This document shows positions 47,901-59,805 of a stretch of DNA of 64,000 nt, piece by piece (within the stretch, counting starts at the first letter, position 1; every line of letters begins with the position of its first letter). The DNA lies in assembly GCF_000264905.1 (NCBI RefSeq), contig NW_006763137.1, positions 1,418,339 to 1,482,338 of the forward strand. Direction: 5' to 3'. The stretch comes from Stereum hirsutum FP-91666 SS1. Taxonomy: Eukaryota > Basidiomycota > Agaricomycetes > Russulales > Stereaceae. The notes under the pieces were generated by a model. The model did not search any database, was not told where the DNA came from, and was given only the letters and a program-made list of their open reading frames with translations. A program made the translations under genes and the position numbers.

Positions 47901-48720
47901 ATGATCTTGAACGCGGGTTGTTTTGTGGCTTCGGGTGGGACGAGGTCGGCGAGGCGCCGTGAGGGGCTAATGAGGACGGAATGAGGATGTGTGTATTTAG
48001 CAGAGAGACAGAAAGGGGCTTGCTTACATTTTGCTGTCGATGGTGGTGATAATGATGAGGGCCTTCGTACTAGGGTCTGGTTCGGGAGCGACCTTGTAGT
48101 AGGTGCAACATCGATGGACGAGGAGACGTTGGTAGGACGTTTGCGGGTTGACTTCGATACGTGGCCTGTTGGGATGAACGAATGACAGGGAGCGAGAGAA
48201 CAGATGATGGTCAGCCCACGAGCGCCTCGGAGTTGCGTCCCAGCCCGGCACACGAGTGCACAGAAAGAAGACGACAGCGACGAGAAAAGGAAATGGGAAA
48301 TGGAATTGGAATTGAATGAAAGACGTACTTGCGGTCGTTGATGAGCCCCTCTACGAGCTCACCGACCCTGAGTACAAAGAGCCGATCCTTGCTCTTGAGT
48401 GCCTCGAGGATCTGCGGGTCGACGTCCGCGTTCGGGTCCTTCTCCTGGCTCGTTGAGGGCGCATGCAGAGTCGAGTCCGCCTCGTCGGAATTATGGCTGG
48501 AGGACGAGGCGGAAACGGGCGCCTGTGCTCTGTCGATGATGGATATGGTGTTCATCGTCGGTGTGGTGATGGTGGCCGTCGAAGAGGACGGTGGGTTGGA
48601 GGAAGAGCAAGGGGATGTGGCAGTGACGTTGTTGGTGGCGGGAAGAGAGATTGAGGATGTGGCTGTCGTCGGTGCCTGTGCTGTCGTCGCCGTGCTCGTC
48701 GAGGCCTCGATGGCCATCAT
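44940..48720 (-). CDS. R3H and SUZ domain RNA-binding protein
   Basis: Five exons (48720-48329, 48165-48028, 47966-46037, 45777-45187, 45098-44940) encode 1069 residues. A Ser/Thr-rich N-terminus precedes an R3H domain (about 105-175; DPQILEALKSKDRLFVLRVG, then SYQRLLVHRCCTYYKV with the R-x3-H signature). The SUZ region follows (FKIMRRTPHDRMRSKP and HLTIEQREAAYNEARSRIFM, about 178-275). Both bind single-stranded RNA. The rest is Gly, Ser, Pro, Gln and Tyr-rich low-complexity sequence, including poly-Gly and poly-Gln runs of a kind that favours condensation into RNA granules. A short conserved-looking SADFPPLG sits near the C-terminus. Such proteins (animal R3HDM/Encore relatives) act in mRNA control in the cytoplasm. 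An earlier non-ATG-opened frame extends upstream; the ATG pair at 48720/48717 is the first plausible start. Confidence 0.88.
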
Positions 48721-49569
48721 TGTGTGAGATGATGGAGCGCGTTGTGTGCGCGCGGAAGAAGAGAGGGAAGTTGTCGCTGACGACGACGGCGGCGATGGTG
48801 GACGTGTGTCTGGAGAAGGAGCGCGCAGCGGAGAAAGACGAGTGAGCACTCGCTAGTCGCCGCCAATCGTCGGGTCTCGCCCAGATATAATATTATATGT
48901 CCTCGCACACGCACAACACGCACAACACGACAACCGGCTCAGTAATATTATATAGCAATACTCACCGACGGACATTCACTCTCTGCTCTCTGCTTTGGCG
49001 TGTGCGTGTCGTGCAAGTGCGTTCTAGCTGTCGTGGGCGTTCCGGGCGATGCTGAGACGGGGAGATCTAGCAGAAGAACGTCGCGGACGACGAGGACGAC
49101 ATCAGGTCAGAGGGCAGCAGCGCTCGTCAGCTCGTTCTCCGAATCCTCTTCCTCATCATTAATTATTTTGGGGCCATCTAACCCCGATTTGGGCCACTTA
49201 TCCGTCCCCATCACCCATCGCTCTCCCATAGAAACCCTCGGTGTGGCGACGCCCTCGGCCTCTCTCTACCTGGCTCTTTGTTTCCATGAAAGAGATTGAT
49301 TCATTGGAGGACGATGTGATCCTACTCGGCACCCAGTGTGGCACCCGAGTATTGTTGAACATATATTATTCACGACTCCTTCCTCCCTTCCAATAGTAAT
49401 ACGAGCCAACAGTGTGGCACCCTCGGCCTTACTTACGCTCGAGCATCACTTCTTCCACAAACCAAACCATAATTTATGTCGTAGCAAATTCATAATACCA
49501 GGGATAGGGTGTAAAGCACGTCCACAAACCACTTCTCCTTCCACCCTCATACCAACCACCCACAAAAAC
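48721..49569. other. Intergenic stretch, promoter of the R3H-SUZ gene
   Basis: 5' region of the R3H-SUZ gene, then the 3' end of the AVT-type gene. The phrase GTGTGGCACCC occurs twice near 49337 and 49412. No additional gene. Confidence 0.45.
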
Positions 49570-52340
49570 TCAATGCGAAGGCGCCCCACTCCCCGTGACG
49601 AGCTGATAGACATTAAAACTCAAACTGTCCGCCCAAAAGAAAAGAGAACGGTCAGCACACCACTCACCACCATCAATAACCACCAGAGTATTAGGAGGCT
49701 GAGGACTCAAAGTTAAAGACTCACCAGAACACGAGTATGAACGCCCCATAGCACGCGAGCGCCAGAGCCGCTCGCGTCAACGTCTTATTAGCGCTCGGGT
49801 CGTCTCGAGTTAGCTTTTGGGTAGCACGATAATGGGATGAGCGTCAATATACCTCGGTGGAGGAAGGCGGGGAGGAGAGACTCACCTTCCAATAGAATAG
49901 ACCTGGGAGGATGAACGAGAGCGTCGTCGAGCCTGTAGCTCCCACGAACGAGAGCACTACAGACAAAATCGTCAGTCCCGGACCGCGTCCACCTTCAAGG
50001 ATAAAGACGCACCCATCTGCAGATCATCCACGAAATAGGCAGTCGTGAATCCACTCGCAATAATCCCCGCCGTCAACAACGTATGCTTCACCGTGCTCAT
50101 CTCCGCCCCCGCATGATCCTCATCCACCACTTCCTCATCCACCTCCTCCTCTTCTACCGTCCTCTCATCCACCACCGTCGCCTCTTCCCCCTCTTCCTCT
50201 ACTAGCATCTTCTTCCCCTTCTCCCCCTTCCCAGCCTTCCCAAACCCAAACACCTTATCCAAACAATTCCTACACGGATGCAACTGCAACGGATACGAAA
50301 ACAACACAAGTATCGCGATGGCCAGCTGCCCGAACGCCACAAACAGTGACGTAGACGGATACATCGCTATGATGTTCGCCCCCACTGTCGACCCGAAGGT
50401 GAGATACCCGAACACGGCGATGATCTCGTAGGTGAGCGTCGCGGAGCCGATGGAGGTGCCGATTACGATGTTCATCCGTTTTTGGGTGTTCGTGCGGACT
50501 TCGTTGAAGATCGGGAAGATCTTTTTATTATTATAGATATGGTAGTGAGTGTGGGCATGGATGGATGACAAGGGTTATAGGAATAGGAAAGAGGGGGGAC
50601 GTACGTTCTGAGCACAGGTGAACGCGAAGACCTGGATGGGCCACGTCGATACGAAGCCGGACGTGAACTTGATCAAGTGGACTTCACCCCTCGGCGGCAT
50701 ATCCTCGAACGGACTGAAATAAGCCGTGATCACGATCACGACCAGATACGCTGTTCCCGCAACCCAACCCATCGTCAGTAAGCCTATATCACAAAAACAA
50801 AACCAGAAAGGATGAAGAGAAAGGACTCACCGACCGAGAACAACGCGATATAACTCGTATGTCGCAGACTATCCAGATGTCTCTGGAACGCGAGTGGGAT
50901 AAGGATGACCATGAGGAGCGAGATCCATACGCGGCCGCTGAGCGCCCAGGCCGGTGGGTTCTTGTGTGGCGAGAGGTCGTGGTAGAGCGAGGCGACGACG
51001 TTCGGGAGGAGGCTCTTGATGATGATCAGGTAACTGTTTTTGTATTCAGCATCATAGCGCTCTGAACGAGAGTAAAGTCAAAGGAGGAGAAGGAGAGGGC
51101 GGCTACGAACCTGATAGAAACACCGAAACACTTGATCGCAATTGCTGCGTCGAAGAAGACCGCAGCTCTGGGGAAAGTGAGGTTCGCGATGGCGAAGAAA
51201 GAGGCGGCTCGGTGTGGGGCTTTGCGTGCGCATGCGGAGAGGAGGTAGAGACCGAAAGCAGCAACACTGCCCGAAAAGGCACAGGTGATCATGCCAGGGA
51301 TGACACCCGCTGAAGCCATTGCCTACATCGCAAGAAAGCACAAGACGAAACGGTATGAGCTCGCGCCACAGTGGGTTTACTGCTGTACCAGCAAAGTCGG
51401 ACAAGGGGACGTACGAGTGGAAACGTGAGCATACCTTCAAACAAAACAAACAAACGTATCCTCGTCAGTTATTACAGCAGCAATGCCAAAGAAAGATATT
51501 CTATTCATACGCACCACTCCCAATAATCGTATTCGCCAAATTGCTCACACAACTAACCAACGTCGCATGGCCCTCCCTCAACTTCTTCCCCTTCCCCAAC
51601 AACCCATCATACACCTCTCCGTCCGGCCTGATCCCATCCGTCAACAACGCGCTCACCTCCGTCTCACCCGTCCCTTCCACCGCATCGTCTTCTCTCCTCT
51701 CGATGAAATCCACTCCTTCCACTGCATCGTCCCCCCGACCTTGGCTGGACGTCGCACCGTAAGACTGCACCATCTCAAATTCCTCGGGATCGAACGTCGA
51801 CTTCGTCAAGCTGCTATTGCGCGAATGCGTATACCCTCCGTGTCCGTGGCCGGCGCTAGTTGAACTTCCGGCTGCTGGTCCGATTCTCCTCCCAGGTGTC
51901 GACGAACTATGTGCAACGGCACTCGTGCTCGAAACCGGCACCAATAAATCACCAGGCGGTCTCTTCGTAGGTTTCTTAGCACTAGTAGTAGTATTCCTCG
52001 GCCCAGTCCCTGATGCGGACGGAGAAGACGAAGAAGGCGAGAGTGGCGAGACGAAAGACGAAGAGGTCGATCGAGGAGCCAGGTTGGGTTTACACGCCAG
52101 ATAAGGAGAACGCTCGGCTTTAGCACGGGACTTGCGGCGGAGGTCCTTCCCTGCGTAATTTATTTATATCCTGTATATAATCAGACGTTGTGGCCGGAGG
52201 CGAGTCTACGTCCAAAGACACGCGTGAGGGTCGTGAAGAGTGCGAGGATGGGTGGATAGAAGATAATTATCTGTGAAGCCCGAAGAGCGTGAGTTGGATC
52301 CGGGGTGGGCACCTGTGAGCACTGCTGGCCAGCAAAGCAT
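49570..52340 (-). CDS. Vacuolar amino-acid transporter (AVT type, AAAP family)
   Basis: Exons 52150-51515, 51434-51415, 51322-51111, 51033-50831, 50783-50605, 50520-50013, 49956-49886, 49813-49725 and 49624-49570 are well supported. A 28-nt first exon at 52340-52313 is tentative, giving 666 residues in total. A ~210-residue disordered N-terminus (SYGATSSQGRG) leads into eleven hydrophobic helices. The first carries the family phrase ATLVSCVSNLANTIIGSGML (split by an intron) and a 20-nt exon encodes the GMLTFPL loop. Other segments are SLLPNVVASLYHDLSPHK, VSTWPIQVFAFTCAQN and YEIIAVFGYLTFGSTVGAN. AVT proteins move amino acids across the vacuolar membrane with protons. A long acidic loop (EEEEVDEEVVDEDH) separates helices 9 and 10. 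Family clear, substrate not. Confidence 0.88.
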
Positions 52341-52786
52341 GCTCGATTTCGTCAGTCGGAGCCAGGACCACGTATGCACGCCAAACGCTCGGTCAGATCT
52401 CGAGCGGGGAGATTGGCTTGATGCAAGCTTGACGTCGAGATCTGGACGGATCTGAGTAGGTTAAAGATAGAAAGCATGGGCCACAGTGGCGCCGTCAACG
52501 AGAGCATGCGACCAACACCAGCACTGTAACTCGATCAGAAAAGTGCATGCAATGGAATCATAGACTCGAGGAAGCCGTATATAATGGAACAAATAAACAA
52601 CTTGTTTTTCATCATGTCGAGAATCGGAAACCGAGAGCATAGCGTACTTATATACACCTCATGTACGGGACGACGTGATGTACGTGTATATCTCTCGTCT
52701 CGTCTCTCTCTTCATCTTTGCCTGGTCGGCTGTCTATCCCGTGTTTTTTTTGTCTATTGTTATATAATTCCGCAAGTCGCGTTATA
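52341..52786. other. Intergenic stretch upstream of the AVT-type gene
   Basis: Promoter region of the AVT-type gene. A TCTCG/CTCGT-rich stretch lies at about 52691-52710. No gene. Confidence 0.45.
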
Positions 52787-53214
52787 TAAGGCAGAGGCCA
52801 TCAGCGACCGACAAACGTCACGTGAAGTGGCGTTTCGACAGTCCTCTGCAAATAGCAAATGCTGAAAAGACTTTTGCAAAAATTCGGTTGCGCAGTCCTT
52901 TAGAGGTGATCGTTACTCGTTGAATTGTGTAGTCATATTCAGAGAAAATGCAAAACTGTGAGGGGCATTCACTGCAGAATGGCAAGAACAGCTGTGGCGT
53001 CGCGGCCCGGATCTTCTGAGCGTTGTAAGTTGAATGGCCCTCGCAAAACCGACTCGTTTACAAAACGGATTGCACAGGAATGGTAAACACATACGTTCGC
53101 GTCGACCTGCGCAATTGAATTTTTGACAAAGATCTTTTTGTACGCGCTATTCTTGAATAAACGGTTTGCGCCACAACACGTGATGTTCGTCGGTCGCTGA
53201 TGGCCTCTGCCTTA
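52787..53214. mobile_element. 428-bp TA-flanked MITE with long inverted ends
   Basis: The ends form an inverted repeat starting TAAGGCAGAGGCCATCAGCG (left from 52787; right, reversed, from 53214). They are nearly identical for about 40 bases, with weaker similarity to about 110 bases (shared AAAAATTC..TTGCGCAG). TA dinucleotides flank both sides (52785-52786, 53215-53216), as in Tc1/mariner-type insertions. No open frame of note. Confidence 0.8.
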
Positions 53215-53227
53215 TACTATATTTCTT

Positions 53228-53290
53228 GGACTCTCGTCTCGGCTCGTCTCGGCTCGTCTCGGCTCGGCTCGTCCCTCGTTCTCGTTCCCG
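53228..53290. repeat. CTCGT/CTCGG microsatellite
   Basis: Imperfect tandem copies of CTCGT and CTCGG immediately beside the preceding MITE. Confidence 0.75.
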
Positions 53291-53670
53291 TTCGCGTTGT
53301 TCACAGCATATCTATGGACACAGAGGGACGAGACAGGACGAGATAGCAAATAAGGATGAACGATGACGGATGGAGAGCGCGATAGATACAGACGACGGAG
53401 CGTTCGATGTTGATGACGGATGACGATGCCGGAAACCCCAGAGACAAGAAGAAAAAACTATAGGACAGAGGAGACGATCGGAATGGAGATGGAGGGGTAT
53501 GTATCACAATCGGAAGATGCACAACAGGGAAACCAAAATCGAGAAACAATTACACAAGAAACCGAACTCAGGGAACTATTATCACAAAATGCGCCCATAA
53601 CCCGGCGCTACCAATGTACACGAAACACGAAACAGAACGGAGAGAGAGAGAAAAAATACACAGAGGGAAT

Positions 53671-56499
53671 CTACCCCCTCCCATTCGTAATAACATTTAC
53701 AAACCTGTTCCTCTTCTTCTCCGCACCTCCACCAGGACTGCTGGGCCCTATCTCACTGCTGCCCCCAAACCTCACAAAACCCCTCCTCTTCGTCTCCCTC
53801 AGGTCCGCCATCATCTGTTGCGCGACCGGCGACAGCTCAGACGACGAAGCAGGCGAGGGAGCCGCTCCAGGAGTCATCTCCGCATCGAAAATAGCCCGCG
53901 ACCGAGCGGGCGTGACGGGAAGTCGAGATTTCAAATTCATAGCCCCAGCGCCGTTCGCGTTCGCTGGCCTGTTAAGGTCGAAGTTCTGGTATGGCGCATT
54001 CTTGGCGGTGGCGTTGGAGTCGTTGGCGTTTGTAGCAAACGAATCCCTAACGAGATCGAGCGAACGACTGCCCGCTCGAGTAGGCATCGCTCGAGGACCC
54101 GACACTTGTCCGTTCTCTTTCCCAGCCCCAACGACATATCCCCCTCTCCCTTTCCCAGGAACTGGCACATCCGCACCCCTCACCGCACTCCTCACCAACT
54201 TCGGCATCTCATCCTCACTGACCACCGACCACGACCCAGAGCTGGAGATCCTCCTCTTCTCTTTCCAGCCAACGGCTACCGAAGATGGTGTGGGCGTGGG
54301 AGTAGGGTACGCAGAGGCGGTTGCGTTCAACGCAGTAGTAAGCGAGACTTTGGAGCTGGTGGAACTAGCGATAGAAGGTATACGGGTGCCCGAACGGAGA
54401 GGAATGGATGACGATGTGGAGATATTAGTGTTCGTCGTCGTGCGAAGAGCCATGTTCGGGGCAGGGGCGGCGGTATGAATATATGAGGGCTTTGGAGTGG
54501 GCATCGGAGTAGTCGAGGGTGTGTTGAACGTTTTGAATTTCGCCGCAGCCGTTGTCGTACTAAGAGTCTTCGCGGCAGCGTTTGGTGTGGACGCGTCGTC
54601 GAATGGATTATTCGAGTCATGGGTCATCGCGACGCTCGTCCTCGGACCTTTAGGGCCTCTTGGAATCCTACTCCCAATTGCGTTGGACAAGGTGTGCGTA
54701 AGGCCAGTTATCGAGTTCCTCGACGGCGCACGAGCAGGACCAGAGGCCGAAGGTGTGACCTGGACTTGATGCGCCCTCGGGCCCTCACGGAGCCCGTTAC
54801 CGACGGGCGTCGGCGTCCTGTTCATGATCATAGCCAACTGTGGCGGATCCTCAAAAATGGAGCCGGCAGAAGAAGGGGAATCGTTGGAAGTCGGGGAAGT
54901 CTCGGTCGTCTGAAGTGTAGAAGACTTCTTATCGGCGGTGGAGAGCGTCTTCTGACTGCTGGAAGGAGAGGGTCGGAGAGAAGTAGAACCGAGTTGTGGC
55001 GCGAGGAAGTTGTCGTCGACGATGGGCTTGATAGTGCTACCTGTGGTGATGGAGCGAATGGGAGAAAGAATCTGATGCGCCGCGCTGTCGGACGACGAGT
55101 CCGGGTCCATATTCATCGGCAACATAGGCAAGGGCCTTTCGAACCCGCCATACGCATCCTCCTCATCCTCATCCTCACTGCCAGAGGTACTCGGTGGGGC
55201 ACTCGCTGGCCTCGCAATGGAATCCCGATTCCGCTGCGGCTTGTTCAAGAACGCGAATACCTCGGACGCACGATGTGGAGTGTCAGGGTTGTGGTAAGGT
55301 GAGTTCGCTTGGGAGTAGCCACGCTTCATTTTCTCTTCTATTGTGCTTGTCATGCTAAGCTCGACCTCCATGGAGGAGATAGCTGGCAGTGGGTCGTGGC
55401 TGCGGTCGTTTTCGTCAGATTTGTGGCTAAAGAATGTGGCATTGTTGGGGTTGATGGTGGCGTTGCGGTTGTCATCAGAGACGATAGAAGGGTCAGTGGT
55501 GAATGCGTGATCAGGATTGACGGGCGTTTCGAGGCCAAGGGAGGAGGCAGAGCTAGAGTCATCTTGACCTTCCCTATCATCACAAATAGGGTCAGTATTG
55601 AAAATAGTGAGCACCTGAGAATATTACGACTACTCACTGAATGAACCTCTCTGCCCAAGAGATATCACCTTCGAACATATCACCGACTTTAGAAGTAGCG
55701 TTCAGGTCGCCCATAAGCTGCCTGAGGGTCGAACCGCCCCGCTTTATTTGCGCTCTTCCCTCGTCCTTCAGAGGCTCCCTTCCGGAGCGCGCTGAGCTCT
55801 TCGGCTGATTCTCGGTATCAACAGCCTTATCAATATCGACAGGGCTGTTCGAGAATGCTTTGTTGTCAAGCCGGCCATTGTCATCGTACATCGTCAGTAA
55901 GCTCGCCACGGAAGGATCTTGACGAAGTTTATAGAGACGGCTCTGGTCCCTTGGGGTGATAGGGGCGAGTTTGTCGCGAGGGGCGGCGTGACCACATGGA
56001 GAGGAAGGGGCGGAGACAGAAGATGGTCGCAGAGGTGCGTTGTTGGCCATAGGAGGGTTAGCGTTGGGAAATTCGGTTCGAGTGTGGACGGTTCGGCCGT
56101 GGACTTTGACGCGATAGGTTGTTGCGCGAGATTGAACGCTTGCGGCGCGACCTGGAGAGCCGGTGGGGTCAGCATTGCGATTGTTGATCCGTTGGGCTGC
56201 ACAATTAAAGATAATTATAGTTAGCCAAAACTTAAAGGGAAAGTTAAACGATTGTGCGCACGAATAGGAGGTAAAGAGGTATAATCTACTTCGGAAACCA
56301 CTGCAAAGTGAGCCGAGGATGAGCGCAACAACCGGCTTGCTTTCGCCTCCTGCTCCTCTTCCTCCTTCTTCCGGTCTAATAAATCTCCCTGTGTCGCGGC
56401 ATGAGCAGTTTGCTCGTACGGCATGCCACCGAGCTGCTCTCGCTTGGACTTCTTGCCCTTCTTGCTGCCCATTGAGAGTAGACGTTTGATGAATCCCAT
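53671..56499 (-). CDS. Unrecognised 899-aa disordered protein with myristoylation-like N-terminus
   Basis: Three exons (56499-56262, 56196-55638, 55573-53671) give 899 residues. The N-terminus (MGFIKRLLSMGSKKGKKSKR) has Gly2 followed by a hydrophobic-basic stretch and a Lys cluster, as in proteins held at membranes by N-myristoylation plus charge. It continues with a short helix (DLLDRKKEEEEQEAKASRLL) and a conserved-looking phrase EVDYTSLPPIPQRINN. The rest is Ser/Thr/Pro-rich disordered sequence with islands (STLRQLMGDLNATSKVGDMF, SPYHNPDTPHRASEVFAFLN, SPVAQQMMADLRETKRRGFV). I do not recognise a domain. The islands and proline-directed Ser/Thr sites suggest a regulated scaffold. It is divergently transcribed from a DUF202-like gene 374 bp away. 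Confidence 0.75.
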
Positions 56500-56873
56500 C
56501 GTTTCTACCCTAACTTTGAAGTGATTGTGATGTTGTAAGGAGCCGTGAGTTCGTGTAGAGACGTGAGTTGGACGGTGAAGTGCGAGCGTGCGCGTGTTGC
56601 GGGAGAAGTATGATGCAGGGAGAGTGGTCGTCGGAGAAAAGAAGGAAGAGTGCGCGCGCCGGCCAACTCGAACACCTGCCAAACAAAGAGCCAAACACGC
56701 CTTCCCCGTGACCGCGCTACTAAGAAGAAAGATGACGTAATGCTCCCAATCCGGACAGATATTTGTTTTGTTTTGCCGAACGTCCTCCCGCTGGGACCAC
56801 CAACAGCAATATTTATGCTCAGAGTTGGCGAGGTGCATTTCCTCATCTATCTTACTTTTGACTGCTAGAGTCC

Positions 56874-57385
56874 ATGCCTTACTTGTCACTCGAAGCTGTA
56901 GGCAGCTCAGCCACAGACTTCTGCATGCTTGAGAGAAATTACCTATCGCACATCAGAGTATGTCGCCTCACCACCGTCGTACTCACATTTATCCACTGAC
57001 CAAAGTTCAGCTTGCTCTTCTCCTGATGCTAATATCTTCAGCCGTTCTTCTGCGAACCCGTTTCTCAGGCCCAGACGAAGACTCAGAGTTCCGTCCAGAA
57101 AAGAGCATTGCATTGGCTTCGCTTGAAGTTGTTACAGCTCTAGTCGTCGTAGCCGGAGGCCTTTGGGAGTACGATTCCTGTTTACGGGACATGCGAGCTC
57201 GTCGGGCCTTCCTTTACTCTACTGCGTGAGCTCTTCGATGCCGCTCAATACAGCATGCATGTGCTGACTTGCATCCAAGGCCTCATCTTGCTGTCATGAC
57301 TGTCGTCTCCGCTGTGGTGTCCGTCACTTGGATTGTCTTAATTGCCGAGGAGGGTGGCATCGGCTCAGAGATGGATATGAACTGA
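56874..57385 (+). CDS. Small DUF202-like membrane protein
   Basis: Three exons (56874-56957, 57011-57225, 57280-57385) give 134 residues. The first exon holds a DUF202-type motif (DFCMLERNYLSHIRLALL), where an NERT/ERNYLS-like stretch precedes the first helix. Three hydrophobic segments follow: LLLMLISSAVLLRTRF, SLEVVTALVVVAGGLW and MTVVSAVVSVTWIVLI. The layout matches DUF202 proteins (also found at the end of VTC polyphosphate-polymerase subunits) and no other domain is present. The intron phases agree and the size is typical. The biochemical role is not established for stand-alone fungal members. The start shares a 374-bp upstream region with the divergent myristoylation-like gene. Confidence 0.72.
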
Positions 57386-58788
57386 TAGAGCGTGGCCTTG
57401 AATGTGAGTTTGTATCTGCTGTGACTGTAATGCCTTACGTTCACTCATGGCCGACATGTCACTACGCTCAGACCGTCTTCCCCTCTGTACTTATATATAA
57501 TGGAACTCGTAGATTCAGACCGAAGATATATTGCTGCCGCGATCAGGTCATAGACGGAAGGACTCTAGGCTCGCATGCAAATCAAGGACCTCTATGTACC
57601 TTCTTGCCGGAGTACTAGAGATTGGGCGATTGGTACACTGATCACAACGCCATGGCCCAAGCAGTATACCCGAGGCTCTAAGGAATATCATCACAATACC
57701 ACTTCGAACAGACTCATGTCCCGAGGACGGACGTATTCCTATGTGAGCAATGAAACTGTCAGGGTACTGCTGCACTGCTCACTACGCCCGCGTTTTTGGG
57801 CAGATATCTCTTTCGAGCTCGCTGGCTCTCACGGAAGTACCTCCAATCGCACTCGACAAGGTTTGCCCTTCCGAATATGTCAGACACTCGAATTCAGCGT
57901 CAAAGTGCCGGACCGAACAGTATCAGAGTTCCGTATCACGACGTAGACGAGTGGAGCCTTCCACTGAGATGGCGCCAAAGCCCTCGGGTGGCCGCAACTA
58001 GCATAGCGTTCGCCTCATCCCTCCTTCTTCCTTCTAGTTTGAGACTGCTCTCCGGAGATATGCCCATTTGAAGGATATGTGCCAGGCCCAGTCTAGCTCC
58101 TGATTTCATCTCATTTGCACAGACACAGACATAATGCTTCTAAGCCTCGTGCTAAGGCAGTTGTCTTCGTGGAATGAGCCTCGACCTGCTCTGTCATGGA
58201 GGCCTTCTTTCGCTCTCGCAGTGAAGGCAAACCATAGTCTTGGCGCCTATGCTCTCCTTGAGCGCCTGTGGTTCAGTTGTTCTGAACGATCATCCTGCCC
58301 TCGCCACTTGCACTGAGACTTCGATTCGCTATCCTGCTATCCCTATCCTTGACGAGGCTGGAGAGACATGCGAGGACGGAATGCTACTATAGACTGCTCG
58401 CCATGTAGTAATATTGCTATGCGCTCTCCTGTTCGGTTCGACGTCCGCCAGCTCGTAGATGACGCGCCGTTATCTCGTCACTCCGCAGATGCGATTTCGC
58501 TCGACGTGCGTTATGGAAGCGTGTCTGACCGTCGATATACATCAGCACGAAATGTTGGGTGACTTCAGTGTTATCATTCACATAATCTGCCCATGCGAAA
58601 CCGAACCACCACGAACATTCTGATTGAATGCGACCTACTGTCGTGTTTGTACCACATCAGACAGACTCAATATGTCAACCTTACGACGACTACTTAGTCC
58701 ATAAAACCACGGACAAAGGCTGTGGCCCTATGTCATAGCAAAAACAAATAGACCAACGTATGGTTCAGTGGGTCCTTATATATCCATT
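57386..58788. other. Stretch without a supported gene
   Basis: Short frames only. They overlap in different frames and show no domain. A decayed gene is possible. Confidence 0.35.
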
Positions 58789-59805
58789 ATGAGATGTCCC
58801 CCCTCACGCTCACGCTCTCACCCAGTCTCCACCTCGCCTGCTTCCTCTTGTTGCAACACCAATGAACACTTCAGCTTTAGTTCGTACTACTCAAGGTATT
58901 CTTCGGCTACACAACTGACTTATATTCAATCTCATCCTCAGGCCGCCATCACTCCAGGACCCAGCGTCTATTATTACCTTCTCACCAATTCATTTTCAGC
59001 CCTTACGTTCGGTCATGATTCTCGCCAGTTCTTCTTTTCGATCCTCAAAGTCGACGTTGTCACCCTTCCCGTCCTATACGACGCAAACTTTGCGTCCTTC
59101 TACCTTCTTCCGCCACATGCCGACTCATCCAGCCCGAGAACGTTCAAGTTACTTGACTTCTACACTCCTCTTATCCGCACGGGATCAGTGGTCCCTCAAG
59201 GGCTCTGGTTACCTAGAAGCGAGACAGATCGCCAACGACATGTGAGGGACGCACCTCTACAATTCCCGATATGGCTCCATCGAAGCGATGCATCTCTTGG
59301 AGTGTCCATGCTGCATGCGGCCTCCGGGAACCTCTCAAGCTTGATCGGGTCCCAAGAGACCATCAACATCGGCGGGAGGTCCACAATTCACCTCCGTATC
59401 ATGGTTCGTCATTCGCTCCTACGGACTTACGGAACTCACAGGAAGTTATCACTTGCAGTGGCCCGGATATCTTCCACAGAACTATCAGATTCAACTCAGG
59501 GGTCAAACAGGGTCACACAATTTTATCACCGCCGAGAGGTTCATTGCAAGTGTGGGTCGGGCATTGAGCAGATTCTTTGACGTACGTCGTTGTCCATGTT
59601 GTTTCCCCCCCAGAAACCGCCGGATTGACACGCAGAACGATATTAGACTTGCACGCAAACTACCCCCGTATTGTATCCACATTGGAGGATAGGCTCACAA
59701 GGAGGGATCACAAAGAATGAAGTGATAATCGTTGGACTTTTCCACGTCTCGGCTGGCTCTTTCCAACTCTGCTTGCAGCTTGAGAACAGAATCGTTCCCG
59801 GATAA
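58789..59805 (+). CDS. Unrecognised protein P1, tandem paralogue of P2
   Basis: Three exons (58789-59403, 59459-59581, 59647-59805) give 298 residues. Shared landmarks with P2 are TGSVVPQGLW, ETINIGGRSTIHLRI, WPGY at the start of exon 2, SVGRALSRFF at its end, and a C-terminal WRIGSQGGI... VIIVGLFHVSAGS. No domain is recognised. The N-terminal ~45 residues (SRSRSHPVSTSPASS) have no counterpart in P2 and may be wrongly included; an alternative acceptor exists at about 58941 before AAITPGPS. The sequence is alpha/beta-like with many aromatic residues and no membrane segment or signal peptide. Confidence 0.6.
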
